This document shows positions 34,101 to 49,100 of a stretch of 64,000 bases of DNA, piece by piece; position 1 is the first letter of the stretch, and each line of letters starts with the position of its first letter. A program made the position numbers and the translations under genes. The stretch comes from Sciurus carolinensis (Eukaryota; Chordata; Mammalia; Rodentia; Sciuridae). The stretch covers positions 54,657,177 to 54,721,176 of the forward strand of contig NC_062214.1 of the NCBI RefSeq assembly GCF_902686445.1, given 5' to 3'. The notes under the pieces were generated by a model. The model was not told the origin of the DNA. It was given only the letters and a program-made list of their open reading frames with translations, and did no database searches.

Positions 34101-37100
34101 AATTAAGATTAAATTAAAATTGATATATTTTTTCTTTTTGGTACTAGGAGTTGAAACCAGGGTCTCTTTACCACTGAGCTACATGCCCCCCGACCTTTTT
34201 TTTTTTTTACTTTCACACAGGGTCTTACTAAGTCACCGAAGCTGGCCTCAAACTTGCAATCCTCCTCCTGCCTCAGCCTCCCAAATCGCTAGAATTACAT
34301 TATAGGCCTATGCCACTGCACCTTGCAAGATTAAAGACCTTAATCTTTAAATATTTTTTTAGATATTGATAGACCTTTATTTTATTCACTTATTTATGTG
34401 TGGTGCTGAGAATCGAACCCAGTGCTCAGACATGCTAGGCAAGCACTCTGTCACTGAGCTACAACCCCAGCCCAAGACCTTAATCTTTATCTTGTGATTT
34501 TTCTGTGTATTTTTTCTACATTTTCACATTTTTCAAGTAAGCAAAACCAGTAAGAAATCTTTTAATTTAAAGGAGAAATGGATTGGGGATGTAGCTCAAT
34601 GGTAGATCACCAGTCTAGCATTCATGAGGCATGGGGTTCCAATGAGTTCCACAAAAAAAACAAAAACAAAACCAAAAAATGGAAAGACAGGCCACTGGCC
34701 AAGCTGTTGCTCCCTGGAAGACATGGAAGATCACAGATGTGGGTCATCCTGCAGCCAAGGAGCCAGCCCAGCTCATTCACCTTGCAGATGCGGGCAATGC
34801 GGGACACGATGGTATTCTCAAAAAACTCAAACTCCTGCCCTGTCTCACTGAAGAAGAAGTAGATCTTATCATCATCGCCTTGCAAGCTGCCCAGGCTCTC
34901 GGGAATGTAGGCTGAGGCCACAAATGCAGGGTCTGTAGGGACCAATGGGAAACAGAGTCAGTCCAGGAACCCTGGAGACAGGCCCTGCTCGGGGAGAATG
35001 CCCCCTCAGACCCAATGACTGCCCACTGGAGGGGAGGCAGGATAACTTCACCTTGTAGCCAGCTGAGGGAGCTCTCTGTCTTGGTGGGGCGGAGGCTTTG
35101 GCTCCGGGAAATGGCTGGGTCATTACCCTGGAAGCTGCTGACTGTTCCAGTGTAGAGCTCGCCATCTGCCAAAAAAACATTCCCATGGGAATGGCTCCCT
35201 CAGCACAGCTCCCTCCCGGCTCAGGGCCCTGAGTGACCCTAGCACCATCCATCTGCCTGCAGTGGGCAGAGACGGAAGCAGGAACTTGGAAAAGTTAAAT
35301 CCAAGGGCAAGTCCATGGTCACTCTGTGCCCCTGGGAATCAGCATGGCACAAACCTACAGCTCAGGCCTGGGACCCACCTTGCTCAGAGCTGGCCCTCCA
35401 GTCCTGTGTACGTGCCTGCCTCCACATGAAGCCTTCATGAGCCCATCCTGACCCCAATACTCACCAACCACCAGGGCAGTGGACTTGAAATTGGGGTCAA
35501 AGGGACAACGGCCCTTGCCATCTTCCTGGAGGACATTCCCCGCCTCATCCTGTGCCAGAGTGAAGTTTTCCACATTCTGTAGGGGGGCAGACAGGTGGGT
35601 TCTGGAGCATGCCCAGGAATAAGGAATATGCTCAAGTGGAAAAGGAGAAAGGGCAGACAGAGAGGGCAACTGCAGGCAGGTGAGGTGGGTGGGAAAGAAG
35701 GGTTCAGGTGTCAAGGAGGTCATCCTTCTCACTCTGGCACCTGCCCTGTGTGTGAAATCATGCAGTGGGGCACTATCAGTCCCATTTAGCAGAGAGATGA
35801 GGCTTAGAAAATGATTTAAGTTGGGAAGAGATAGTGACATGATGCAAACCCCGTATTTTTTATTCCAAAGCTGGGGCTACAATCCATAATCTCAAATGCT
35901 GGCCTCGGCTAGTGTGGAGGACAGGAATGCAATGGTATGTGTGTGCTGAAGTGTGTGTGTGGTTTGGGGGCGTTGAGTAACAAAGTGATGCACAAGAGGA
36001 TCAAACAAAATCAAGGGAGAGAAACTGGAGAAAACGACAGGGCAGCCAGTCAGGGCTGAACAGGATCTTTGTCCAAGGGTGACGGCATGTACCCTCCTTT
36101 CCCCTGCAGGAGATTCTAGCTATTGGGGCTGGGCTAGGTGCCAGGGTGGTGGGGCTCAAGGCTCTCAGAGTCCACTGCTACTTAGAAGCCTCCCCCTAGG
36201 CCCTATTCTTTACCAGGGGTGGGTGTTAAGAAAAGGTTTCCTGGAGCTAGAGGAGAGGCAGCTTCTCCTGTGGGGCTGGCACAGGATACCCTAGGGCTGA
36301 GGAGGGGCACTCACAATGTAGGTGCATAGAGGGCTGAAGGCTGCTGTACCACAGGTGAACAGGTGGCTGCTGTTGAGTGGCAGGAGGATCTTGATGTAGT
36401 TTTGACAGTCGCGCTAGAGAGGAGGAGGATGTCAGGTCCAGCCCAGCCGCCAGGGGGCACCAACGAGCCCTCCTCCACAGATCCAAGACCAGGCCTGGGG
36501 GCAGGGTCTCTACTCAGGGGATATGGAGGTGGGCATTCAAGTCTTGGTACAAATGAGAATCCAGAAGCTTCCAGCAGTAAAACAGACAGAAGACCACAGT
36601 ATGTGCACCACAGGGGCACTGGGATTTAGCTAGTTTTGTCTGGCAAAGGCTCTTTCTGTCTGGTGGGTAAAGGGCACCCTGAAGAGGGGGAATCTCACAC
36701 TTTTGGGCTGTCTGCCCCTCCAGAGGCTCAGTGAAAACCAAAAGCTCTCCCAACCAACTCTGTGGGCAAGACACAGCCCAGAGCATGACATGCTAAGTCC
36801 TGAAACCAGGTGCATGTCACTCCACAAGGTGTCTACTAGGCATCTCCAACCCAGTTCATCATTCCCAAAACTTGCTCCACCCTTATTAACTGCAATGCAA
36901 TCTTTTCAGTGGCTGAGGGTCTAGCCATGAACTCTCAAATCCCACAATTTTTCATCAGGAAGTCCTGGTAGCTCCATCTTTGAAATACCTCTGGAATCTG
37001 CCATTTCTCACTCCCTTTATCGACACCACCCTGGAAAGAACCACCAACATCTCTTGCGCCTCACTGTGGCCCAACATCTCTGCCCTGTTGCATGGAGGCT

Positions 37101-40100
37101 AGTTTACTCTGAAGCTCAGAGTGGTTCCCCAGACATCAGGGGAGACCATGCCACTTCTCTGCTCAGTCCTCCATTTGTTCTCCAAATATTTCTCTCAGAC
37201 TGAAATCCAAAATCGTTTCTTTTCCACATGTCTCATGATCATTGTCTTATCGCCTTCTGAATCTTTGCTCAGATGTCACTTTTTAAATTAAGCATAGCCT
37301 GACCACATTTAAAAAAATTTCCTGATCACCTTCTCAACTCTTTTCATTCTTTCTTTCTCTGGGGTGGGGGTAACTGGGATTGAATCTAGGAGTGCTTTAC
37401 AACTGAGCTACATCCCCAGGCTTTTTATTTTTTGAGACAAGGCCTTGCTAAATTGCTGAGGCTAGACTCAAACTCATGATTTTCCTGTCTCAACCTCCTG
37501 AGACACTGGGATAACCAGCTTTCGCCACTGCTTGAACCTTTATCTTAACCCCAAGTCTGGTGCTCTTTTGCCTTTGCCTTGACTGCCACCTGCTGCGTTC
37601 AGGATGAAGCTGTTCTGGAAACAGTGGGGAGTCCTCCAGGAAAACCCTGGGTTGGATCAGACCCTACTAATGGTTTGACCAAAACCAAACCAGAATTTGT
37701 CTGACTAGCTGTCATCAGGGACCATGTGTAGAAGGACACAACTCCCACCCCACCTATGCTGGATGCTGATGTTTGTTTGTTTGGCACTTATTATGTACCA
37801 GGTGGTTTATACCTACTAGCTCATTAAATCCTCACAGTAAGCCCAGGGAGACAGGTATCATTACCACCATTTTACAGGTGAGTGCACTAAAGCTTGGCCA
37901 GGTGAATCTACTTGTCCAAGGTCGTAGAGATAATAAGTACAGGGCTGAGATTCAGACCCAGGTGCAGCCATCTCAGAAGCCTATACACTTTCTGACATAC
38001 CTGGATATGTTTGCTCCCAACTCTGGCCTCTGCCCTGGACCCAGATCCATTACCCTCCAAACCTCCTTCAGCCCAGGTCCTCCCCAGATCCTGGCTCACC
38101 TTTGGGTCCTTGCCCTTGAAGCTGCACTGTTGCTTCCTCTCTGCATCTGCACTCCACAGCAGCTGGGGAATAAGAGGGCAAGGTAAGCATGCAAGAGATA
38201 CGGAGGATTCACTGAGCCAATCTCCTTTCCCATCAGCATCGTCCTCAGACCCAGAAGGTCAAGCTTCCTGTTCATCCTCCCTCTGCCTGGCCTAGTAAGC
38301 CCTGGGCAACTTCTCTCACCTCCTGATACTTTCCGCCTGGCTGGAAACTGAGGCTGCTGTTGAGTGCAAAGAGGGCCTCCCGGGCACCAACGTACAGAGT
38401 CCTGCCATCCTTGCTCAGAAGAAGAGCTGTGTAGTTGGAGATGTTTTCACCTTCGAATTTGAGGATCGGCCGCTCTTCAGAGCCTAGAGATAAGATGGAC
38501 ATTATGTGGGGACTACCTTTTCCATGAGAAACCTCTTAGACCAACCTCCTGAATGGGCCAGTTTAATTGAAGGCAGGTTAGCAAGGTGCTGGGTGGCAAG
38601 GGGTTGGGAGCAGGAGGAACAGGTTTTTAAAAAATTATGTAAGAAACAAACAAAAAAATAATAATTATATAAGAAACAGGCTGGATGCAGTGGTACATGC
38701 CTATAATCCCAGGGACTTGGGAGGCTAAGGCAGGAGGATTGCAAATTTGAGGTCAGCCTCAGCACCAAGACCTTGTCTCAAAAAACAAAACAAAACAAAC
38801 AAAAACAAACAAACAAACTGGGAATGTAGCTCAGTGTACAATGCCCCTGGGTTCCATTCCCTTGTACCAAAAAATAAAAAATAGGAAAGTTCTGGTACCC
38901 TTGATATAAATTTTAAGTATCATTCATTATTGCAAAATATGAATTAATAATACTAATTATCTACCACTAAGTGAAAATGAAGGTTGTAGAGTAGTACATA
39001 TAGTCAGATTCTTTTATTTTATGGGAAAAATACAAACAGAAAAAAAAAGATTCTGGAAGGATGTAACAAAATGCTGAAAAGCAGGATTCCTGGTAGGGAT
39101 TGCAGGTCATTTTCTTTCTTCTTTTTCACTTGTCACTTTGATTCTACAATAAGCAGGTTATACTTGTATAATGTGAAAAGATAGGAATTAGAAAGAAAGA
39201 AGAAAAAAGTAAATGCACCCACTGATTCACCAGGGTATTGTTTATGCTATGAGTACCTAATAGGTTTGGAGAGTAATTATTTGAAAAATTCTAAGCAACT
39301 GATAAGAACAGAAAAACAAGTAAAATGCAGCCTCCTGCACCCTCCAACCTCAAGCAAGTACTAACTAACCAGTGAATTATGACCACGCAAACACACACAG
39401 TCTCATGAAGCTGAGGAAGCAAAAAGGCCATGCCAACAGAGCAGTTATGAAAATGACTGCATGTGTGAGTTTGTATGTGAGTTTCTTTTACATACCCTCA
39501 GACTGGTTCCACAATGGGCAAGATACACAAAGAAAAGAAAGGAGTGAAATATAAACATTAAAATTAAGGGCAGAGGGGGAAAATATCTGAAGACTTAAAC
39601 CAGAAAGGAAAGAAAGAGTCACAAAAACAGGCCATGGGCTGCACATTTAACATAGAGCCTTCTCCTGGTGGCCAAAGAGAAAAGGGAAATGAAGTTACTT
39701 TGTTTTCACTGTTCAAGAGGAAGAGTGCACATGAGCTTCTTCTAGAAAATTCAGTTTTTTGTCCCCTGGAAGCTAATGCTCAAGGGAGCACTCAGGTGGG
39801 GCTTCCAGTATACATGCTGAGACATGGCATGGACAGCATCTTGACAGGATGCTATCTTGACAGAATGATAGCAGGTCCAAGTGCACTTCTGGTGAGAGGA
39901 GGTGGTGACACAAGGAGACTAGTGTAGGAGTTTACAGGGAACGTGTGGGCTCTGCAGCTGGAAGTCTTGTCACACTCTGGAACCAGAGGGAGAATTCATG
40001 GGGAAAAGTCCTGCCTGGAGTCCAGGGCCCAAACTTTGCTACTGAAACCACAGAGAGCAGTTGTGGTCTGAAGAGAACCTCTCTCTCACTCTTTTTGTAT

Positions 40101-43100
40101 GGGGATTGAACCCAGGGGTACTCTACCACTAAGCTACATTCCCAGTCTTTTTATGTTTTGAGACAGGGTCTCATAAAGTTACTGAGGCTGGCTTCAAATT
40201 TGCCTGCCTCAGCTTCCCAAATCGCTGGGATTACGGATATGTGCCACCATGCTCAGCTTAAAGAGGACCTTTCTTTTAACCAGTAAGAGCCTATATTTCA
40301 ACCACAAAGTTCAGAATCACATCAGACTTTAGGACTTCTGCCTTTGAGTTCAGTCCCTCACCATTTCTACACAGTGGGAAGTCCCCAGCACTACCCAACT
40401 TCTCCTAGACCAGAAATTTCCCCAACATACTGGGATCCAATCACATTGCTTATATTTTATGCCACAAACAAATGAGCATGTTAGAACAAACATGCAGTCT
40501 CATCCTGTGCTCTGCCCTGGGAAGAACCATCACCCTAGGAGACCATCCCTGCTGTGTTAAACACATTACAGATGCTAACTCTGCATCCCCACAACTGTAT
40601 GGGGCAGGTATAATTGTCATCACTAGTTTACACATGAAGTAATCAAACATCAAAGACCTTAAGCCAAAGGGATCCACAGCAGGAATCCATGGTCCACAAA
40701 ATTTGGGAGCAACAAAATCCCAGGCCTATCCTTAGAAATTCTGATGCTTCTGGTCTAGGACAGGGCCTAAGAATGGACTATTTTACCAGCCCATAGGTGA
40801 TTCTGAGAAGCATCAAGTGGGCCCTTCTGTATGGCAGGGTAGACATCAATCACTGAGTCATAGTTTCTTCATACAAACCTTAGGGATAATGAAAAGTGAA
40901 ACTCACGAGATTCTCATGAAGTATCAGTGAGATCAAGGCAAATAGCTACAGTGCTGTCTTATCTTTCACAACCCTCCACAACATTTTCTGAAAGCAAGGA
41001 CGGCCTCCAATCTGCCAATGCTTATCTGCCTGCACTGGAGGGGCATTTCCACCTGGGCGGATCCTGTAATTCTGAGCAGGAGGCCACCCTGGAACTTGTC
41101 CAAATACAGAAATGCCAAGAGCCAGAGATAAGCTGAAGTCCCAGGTGGCAGCTCAACCCCTTTCAGGCCTGGGAGGAGGGTGGCAAGCTGCCCAGGGTCT
41201 TGCAGATAGAGCACAGCCAGGCTGGACGGGAAGCTTGGCCATCAGTGGGTACCTGGGTCAGCCTTGTCCTCCAAATAATCCAGCTGCTCTAGAACCCCCT
41301 CATCTCCCCAGCCATCTTGGGAGTACACTGTACAAAATGGAAGAGGGACAGAAAGTGAAATGTGCCTTGAAGTAGGTAAGGGTCCCTTGGCTCCAAACAT
41401 TCCTACTGGTTTTGCTTTCCAAGCTTGCCCACATCCCTCTGCCTGAGCCTCAGACTTGAAGTCATAATGTATTGATGACCTTGGCCCCTGAGACCACAGA
41501 CTTGGCCAGGGCTGGTTGGTGGGTCTGGCTTCCCCACTGGGCATCTCAACAAGATAAAGGTTGAGAGTACAGGCCAGAATCAGAGACCTGGACTCACACC
41601 CAGCCTCTGGCACTTACTAGCTGTGGGCCACCAGGACAAGTCACTTAACTTCTTACAGCCTCACTTTCCTTATCTGTAAAATGGGGACAATCATAGCACT
41701 CTGCCTCATAGGGCTGTTATGAGAAGAAATGAGATTATGTATGTAAATAATAATATACATAATAACCCACATTTACTGAGAGCTTTACTCAAAACAACTT
41801 TGCACACGTTACCCTGTGCTGGCATGGTGTCTGGCACACGATCAACTCTCAGGTGGCTCAAAAACAAAATCCAAAGCCCTGCAGGAAAATCCAGCCAGGC
41901 GAGAGTGACCAGAGTCGGGCAGGGCCACTGGGAGAGTGGGGCCTCCCTCACCTGTGTGGTTAAAGCACTCAGTCTGGAAATTCTTTTTTGTTGTTGTTCT
42001 CTCACCAACCCTTTATTGACCTGTGTTTGGGTTTGTTTTCAACACATAAAAGCTGAAAGTCAAGTTTATATTCTTTTTATATAAAAGGTACACTGCATTC
42101 AAATAAACAATTAGGATATTAAAAAACTATTCTGGAGTGAGAAAACAGTTTCCCCTTTTAACACATTTGAATGAATACCCATTTTCTTATTTAATTTCTG
42201 AATAAACAGGAAAATCTGGGTAAGATGCTATCATTACCACTGTAAGTTACTCTTTTTTTGTTTTTTTTATTTGTTCTTTTTAGTTATACATGACAGCAGA
42301 ATGCATTTCGATTCATAGTACACAAATGGAGTACAGCTTTTCATTTCCCTGGTTGTACAGCACATAGAGTCACACCATTTGTGCAGTCATACACGCATGG
42401 ACAATTCTAACCGGCCTTAACTTGGTTACACGAGGGTCTCATGGCCCAAATCACTCAGAAACGGGGATGTGTGTTGCAGGTATGTGCTGTGTTTGTGAGC
42501 CAGTCTGTGCCTGACTGGTGTGAGTGGTGTTACTGTCTAAGCTCCCAAGTGCACGGGGTCACTTCCAGTGTAGATGTGACTGTAGATGCCTGTGTGAGGC
42601 TCTGTCTGTGTGCGTCTATGTGCACTGAACCGCAGGGCCTGTCCATGCTTGTGTGCTCACTCCTGGGTGCTCTTTGTGTAGAGGTGACTGGGCGGGTGTT
42701 TCTGTATCCTGCTCCCTGCAAGGGTTAGCAAATCTTGGGTCAGTCTTACTTTTATTTTGTTCTCTGTTGTGGCTCAAGTGCTCAAGAACACGTTTCACCT
42801 TGTCTCCTGGGCTGCGTGTGCTGCTCAGACACCCTCCAAATCCATCTACCAGCAGGCTGTCCACTATAAAGAAAGCTGGCCTGCCTGAGGCTGTGGCTGG
42901 TTTTCCCAGTCAGGATGAAACCCCATCTTCTGCCCTGGGCAGGCCCAAACCATGGCTTCTCCAAGACTAGTGCTCCTGGCTGGGCAGAACAACCTCTAAG
43001 AAGGCAGGATGGGGACTGGCCTGGGATTGCCCCAGCACCAACCTTCCTCAAGAGGGAACGCTGGGTTAGGCACATCAGGGTCACCTGTGGGCCCCACTCC

Positions 43101-46100
43101 CTACCCCAGGGGCATGGGCTCTCAGCAGGAAATGATGTGGGAACAACTCAGACCCCCTTCTAGAATCTCTCCCCTTCCCTGTGACTCAGCCGGAAGCTTG
43201 GAGTTCTCTGGGTTAAGACGGGAAAAGGGCTCAATACCATCCCCACCCTGGGCTGTTCCCACCCCAGCCTGCCAGTGAGCTGTGGCAGTGCCATGACTCA
43301 GAGCCCCACCCCACCTTTCTCTCCTCCATGGCTCCTGGCATCGCAGCAAGACGCTGACCTGGCCCTAATATCCTGTCCTCCACAGGCTCCAGCAGGATGA
43401 GGCCAGAAAACACCAGCTTCCCTATGGAGTCAGAGCAAGAAAGGGGCCTCCAGTGGGGGAGGCAACCAGAGGCTCCTCTGGCCCCAGAGAGAGGGGAATG
43501 AGCCAGGACAAGTCTCTTGAGAGTCCTGAGAGGATGTGTCCCAGGGGCATCATGCCAAGTCACTGGAACCTTGAGCCTACTTGTAACAGCAGGGGCACCA
43601 CCCCTGAGACATCCATGCTGACTGGACTACAGTCAGTGCAAACTAGGGTATGGCAGGTTGACCTGGCCACACTTCCTCACTGCACACCACCCAGTGTGGG
43701 GCAGGAAGCAGTGGGCAGTCATCTCTTCCCCAGGCTGCATTGAGTGTGGAGTGGCAGGTCAACCTTTGTTGTTACCAGGCCAGGGCACAGTCCATGATCA
43801 GAGGGTCACTCCAAGAGTGTGTGTGTGGCAGGGTGGTTGTTACAGGTGTACTGTACCAGAAGTTCCCCATGGGCTGAAATAGTCAAAAGATTTGTGTTTC
43901 AGAATGGGCACACTCTGGACAGCCTGCTTCCCACTGCCAAGAATCCCCAGGCTGTGAAGCCTGTGCACAATTGCTCAGGCTGCTGCCACCACCTTAGGGC
44001 CCTGACCTCCACCTGAGCTCCAGGGCCCACTGGGACCATGGTCAGCTCCTCCAGTCCTCTGCTCAGGGGAAGGCCATTCCAATACCGAGTCTTCTGAGGC
44101 CTCTGTCCTAGGGTTCACCTTCCTCCTCAACTGCTTCTATTTTTTCTGAGGAAACTGGGGCCCTCATGCACAATCAACATCAATTCCCGCCCCACTCTCC
44201 TTAGAGACTTGAACTCTCAGAAAGTCGTTTTCTCCTTCAATGTCCATTCTAGAGATGTTTATAACTCTCCCTACCCCTTAGGCAAACTCCAAAGAAAACA
44301 GCAGCCATGCTGTCTCCATTCTTCACCTCCTGCTCACTCCACCAGAGAATTAGGCCTTAAGCAGCCCCACATTCAATGGGTCAGCACTCCAAGGGCCAAG
44401 GGATTGCCTGTGGACTACTATACCCCCTGTCCTTCAGGTATGCCAGGTGTGCAAGCTCCAACAGTCTCAAGGATCATTTCCTATCTCTTTCCACTCCTTC
44501 TGGGCCTCTATCCCTCAAAGCACTATCGTATTCTAGCACCTTATGTGGAGTAAGGGCCATAATCCTCCCAAGGTGGTTCTTGGGTAGGATTTGTCGTTTC
44601 CATTCTTCAGGTGAGAGTCACCGAGTGGAAAAGTGGTGGGGCTTGGATTTGAACCTGAGCTGCATGGCTCTGGAGTATGTGTTACTAATCTACCCTGCAG
44701 CTTCTCAAGGCTCTAATCTCAGATGTTCTTGTTCTCTGGGGTCTGCTCTTGGCCCTGCTCTTCTCACTCTGGGAAAGTCCCTGAGTCAACATGCATACCC
44801 ATCACTTCAATAATGTGGATGCTAGCTGGCTCTGTGTGGCCCCACTGCCTTGGGCATCACATGTTCCTCCTCCTTCTCCCTTACTTACACACATTCAATC
44901 AATCATTAAATTAAATTAAATCAACAAATTAGGTCCTGCTAATTTATTCTCTATTTTCCAGATCCACTTCCCTCACTTCTCCACTACCCAGCCCAGGACT
45001 AGTCACCATCTGCTCTCACACAGGCCACTGCAGCAAGGGCCCCCCTATGCTGCAACAGAAGGGCTCTCTGGGAACTGTCACTGTCCTGATTAAAACCTCT
45101 AATGGTAGCCGCGTGTGGTGGTACATGCCTATAATCCCAGCAGCTCGGGAGCTGAGATGGGAGGATCTCAAGTGCAAAGCCAGTCTCAGCAAAAAGCAAG
45201 GTGCCAAGCAACTGAGTGAGACCCTGTCTCTAAATAAAATACAAAATAGAGCTGGGTATGTGGCTCTGTGGTTGAGTGCCCCTAAGTTCAATCCTGGGTC
45301 CCCCCCTCCCCTGCCAAAGGAAAAGAAAAAAGAAAAAAACAAAAAAACTCCAATGGTGCCCCATCATCCAAGCTCCTAACCCACCACCTCCCTCCTGTTT
45401 CAATTGAGCGACACAGAACTGCAACTCAAGGACCCATTTCTCATCTCTAGTCTCCGCTCAGGCAGTTCCCTCTGCCCAAAAGGTCCTCCATTCCCTTGGA
45501 CTAACTTACATTCATCCTTTGAGACCCAGCTTGATTTCACCTCCTCCAGGAGACCCTCCTGAGCCTCTAGCTGGGCTGAGGCCCTTCTTTGTGTGCCCAT
45601 CATTTTCTGTCCACACTTCTCACAGTGTACTGGTGGCTTTGTTTGATGATTATGACAAGTTTTCTGTATCTGTCTCTTCCACCAAGCTAACAGTCAGTAC
45701 CTTGAGGATCAAGACCACATCTTGGTCATGTTTTTATTCCGTATTTGTATGTGGTTCTGTGAGTTCCAAGGAGTTTTACCATAAATGTTTGTTGATTGAA
45801 TGAATGAGTTAGTGACAGCGTCCTCCAATTTGGGGTGCTTTGGCCCAGGGAGGGTCCCCAGATTCAAAGGAGCAGCATGGAGGTCCTGAACTTCACAAGG
45901 CTCACAAGAGTGTGTCTGAGAAACAATTATCTCCACCCTGTCCCCTCCTTGGAGCACTGCATGTTCAGCTCTCCGATCCCAGGGTCCATGGATAGAAGCC
46001 AAACAGCTGAAAGTACTGCAGGGAGACAGGATACAAGCCACAAGGACCAGAAAGGGCACTAAGTAGGAAGTCACAAGAACCACATGTGAAGTCTGACTTC

Positions 46101-49100
46101 ATCACTGACCAGTTGTGCAACCCTGGACAAACCACCTGCCTGTTGAGAGATTATGGGATTGCAATGAAAGGTAACAACCTGGCACACGTGGCACACCAGG
46201 CTCTGCAAAGATCAGGGGCACCAGCAATCAGGACATCTGCTGCTCCTCCGACTTCCTCCCTTCCTCCAGTCCTTGCTCTATACCTTTTTCACAGATGATA
46301 TAGGTAACATGCTTTCCCTGGGCAAATATCCAGCATCCTGGTCACCTCCACCTCTGATGCTTGCTCTCTCCAGCAGAGAAGAGAGGTGCAGTCACCTGGA
46401 GGAAGGAGTGCCCTCAGAAGCAGTGCCTCCTCCATAGCCCTGGATGCTTACTGCTATATGGAAAGGGGGTACAGACTTGCCAGGTCTTCTGAAAAGTTGG
46501 AAATTTGAATTTTTATATAAAATTTCCTTAGTTCTGAATATCAGCCAGTATTAAAAATTTTCTGTTACCTGGAGGCCAAAGAAAATACATCTCCAGGTTG
46601 ACTCTGGCTCACCACCCTCTAATTTGCAAACCTCTGAGACATCTGCTCCCTGTCTCCCATGCACTGCATTCCTGGCGAAGTCTGCTGGGCTCTGCCACAT
46701 TTCCAAATGTGGCCATGCCCTCGGGGGCCTCAGCTGGCTCCCTTGTCCTGTCCAGGAGTGGTCTCAATAGGTTTCTTTACAAGATGGAATCACACAGTTT
46801 ATTGATGACCCAAGAGTTGAGCTGGGTCATTTTGCTGCTTTTGTCCAACTCACAGGTGAAGCAAGAAGCAGTTGTTCTAAAGGAGGTTCCTGAGTTAGAG
46901 GACTGTGGTCCACGCTTGGTCCCTTGTATTTCTAGCTGCACAACCCTGACAATATTAGTTGGGTGTCTCTAAGCTTGTGTTCCTCTTTTGCACAAGATAA
47001 AACAACACATCTCCACACCTACAAGCACACCTGGAACAGTGGGTGCTCCACAATGGCAGTTTTCCTTCCTCTCCTGGAGGAAGTGCCTCTCCTGAAGGAT
47101 GGGCAACAAGAGACCAAAAATGGGGAGGGATGTTGGTTGATTTAGATCCTCTTAAAGAGTATGGTGGAACGAGAGTTTCTGTCTCCCACTTACATCCCCA
47201 CTGAAAGCCCCTCACTGCAGGCCCCACCTCTCTGGAGCCTGCTACACTAGAAGATGGGTTTCCAGACAAACCCTCAAAAGCAAAGCACAGAGGTCCCATG
47301 GAGATAGGTCAGATCACAGGCTTGGGTGGTAGAACTATGCCCTGGACAAAATCCTTCCCTCTGTGATTCTCAGCTATCTTACCTATAAGATAAGACCATG
47401 AAAGCCTGGTGCCCACAGTAGCTCTATCCCTGTCACCTCGCCTTTTACATTCGTCTAAGCTCCAAATGCTAGAATACCAGCTGTACCACCTAAAGGTCAA
47501 AGGACGGGCTCCTGCCATGTTGGGGTTGGAGCACAAGTGGTTACGAAAGAGTGGTGGCTAAAGAGTGACCAGGGAGACCCTCATAGGGCTAGAAGTGGAA
47601 GAAAGGCTTTTGGCCTTAAGAATGGCAGTAGGCACTGGGGTAGTGGTGTACACCTGTAATCTCAGCAGTTTGGGAGGCTCAGGCCTCCCAAAGGATTGCA
47701 AGTTCAAAGCCAACCTCAGCAACTTGGTGAAGCCCAAAGTAACTCAGTGTCTCATAATAAAAAATAAAAAGGACTGGAGATGTTGCTCAGTGATAAAGTG
47801 CCCCTGGGTTTAATTCCCAGTACTGCCCCCTCAAAAAGAAATCAAAGTTCCCCTTTGCCCCAAGAGTCTCATCTGCTTGGGGTTGGATATTCTCTCCCTC
47901 CCTGTCCCTCTCCAGTTCTGATCTTCCCTATCCCCTGCATAACTCACATTCAACTGCTGTAGAAAGGCCTGTGTACCAGCCCAGGAAAACTCTAAGCTCG
48001 CACAGTCACTCAAAGGAGGACTTTGAAAAGGCCAAACCTGGAGCACTTGAAAAAGGGGCTAATTAAGCTATGTGACTCTACTGTGCAGGAGCAGTACTGG
48101 CAGCCTTGGCACCTAGCAGAGGGCTGTATAGAGCCAGCACTCACACAGTGTCCACCAACTTGGTGCAAAAAGACTCACATAGCAAGGTTGGAGGGACTTT
48201 CTAGCACAGCAGAGCAGAAGCTGCTGTCTTTTACGGGGGACACACGCAGCACGTGCCAGGCATCATGCCAGACACTTTACATGCATTATTTCATGTAATC
48301 CTCTCAGAAGCCTGGGTGATGGGTCCAGCTATTATTCTTATCTTACCAACATGAGAACAGTCTTGGAGAAGGCTGAGAGTTTGCCCTGGGATGTGTAGTT
48401 AGTGAGGGTGGTTTGAGTTAATTTTCCCAATCAGGTTTTGTTTTTTTTGTTCATTTGTTTTGTGGTGCTGGGGATTGAACCCAGGGCCTTGTGCTTGTGA
48501 AGCAAGCACGCTACCAACTGAACTATATTCCCAGCCCCCAACCAGGTTCTTAGCATTCAGTTACAACCCTTCCATTTGGCCCTAGAGAACCACGAAAAGG
48601 CCAGCAGATGGGACAGAGCTTAAGACAAAGACTCATTCCAAGCTGAGGCCACATCAAGGAGGGTGGGAGAAGACTAAACAAGCAATGAGCCTCATGAGCC
48701 CCTCAAGGCACCCCTCACTTTGGGTGTCTGCTCCAGGATCAGAGGACAAGCAGCTAATTCGTGCAAAGGTCTCTAGCTCTTTCTGCTCACAGGCTCTTTC
48801 TTGACTGTGGTTTGCAGGCCTATAGACTTATTTTCAATCTGGTTCAGACATGCTGTGCCCAGAGCTTTCCAGTGATGTACTTCTTGGGCAGGGGGACATT
48901 AACAACTCCCTTAAATTGCCCAAATAAGGGGAATCCATAGGACTCTGGTGAAAAAGGAAGCAGGTCTGTTTTGTTTCTTCTCACTTGGTCAGGCTGGGAG
49001 GCACTGGACCCTGCAGTCAACATCACTCCTACCCCTGACAATGCTCTGGTTCTAGAACTTTAAAAGGCAATTTTTCAGTGCAAAAGAACTCAAATTCCAC

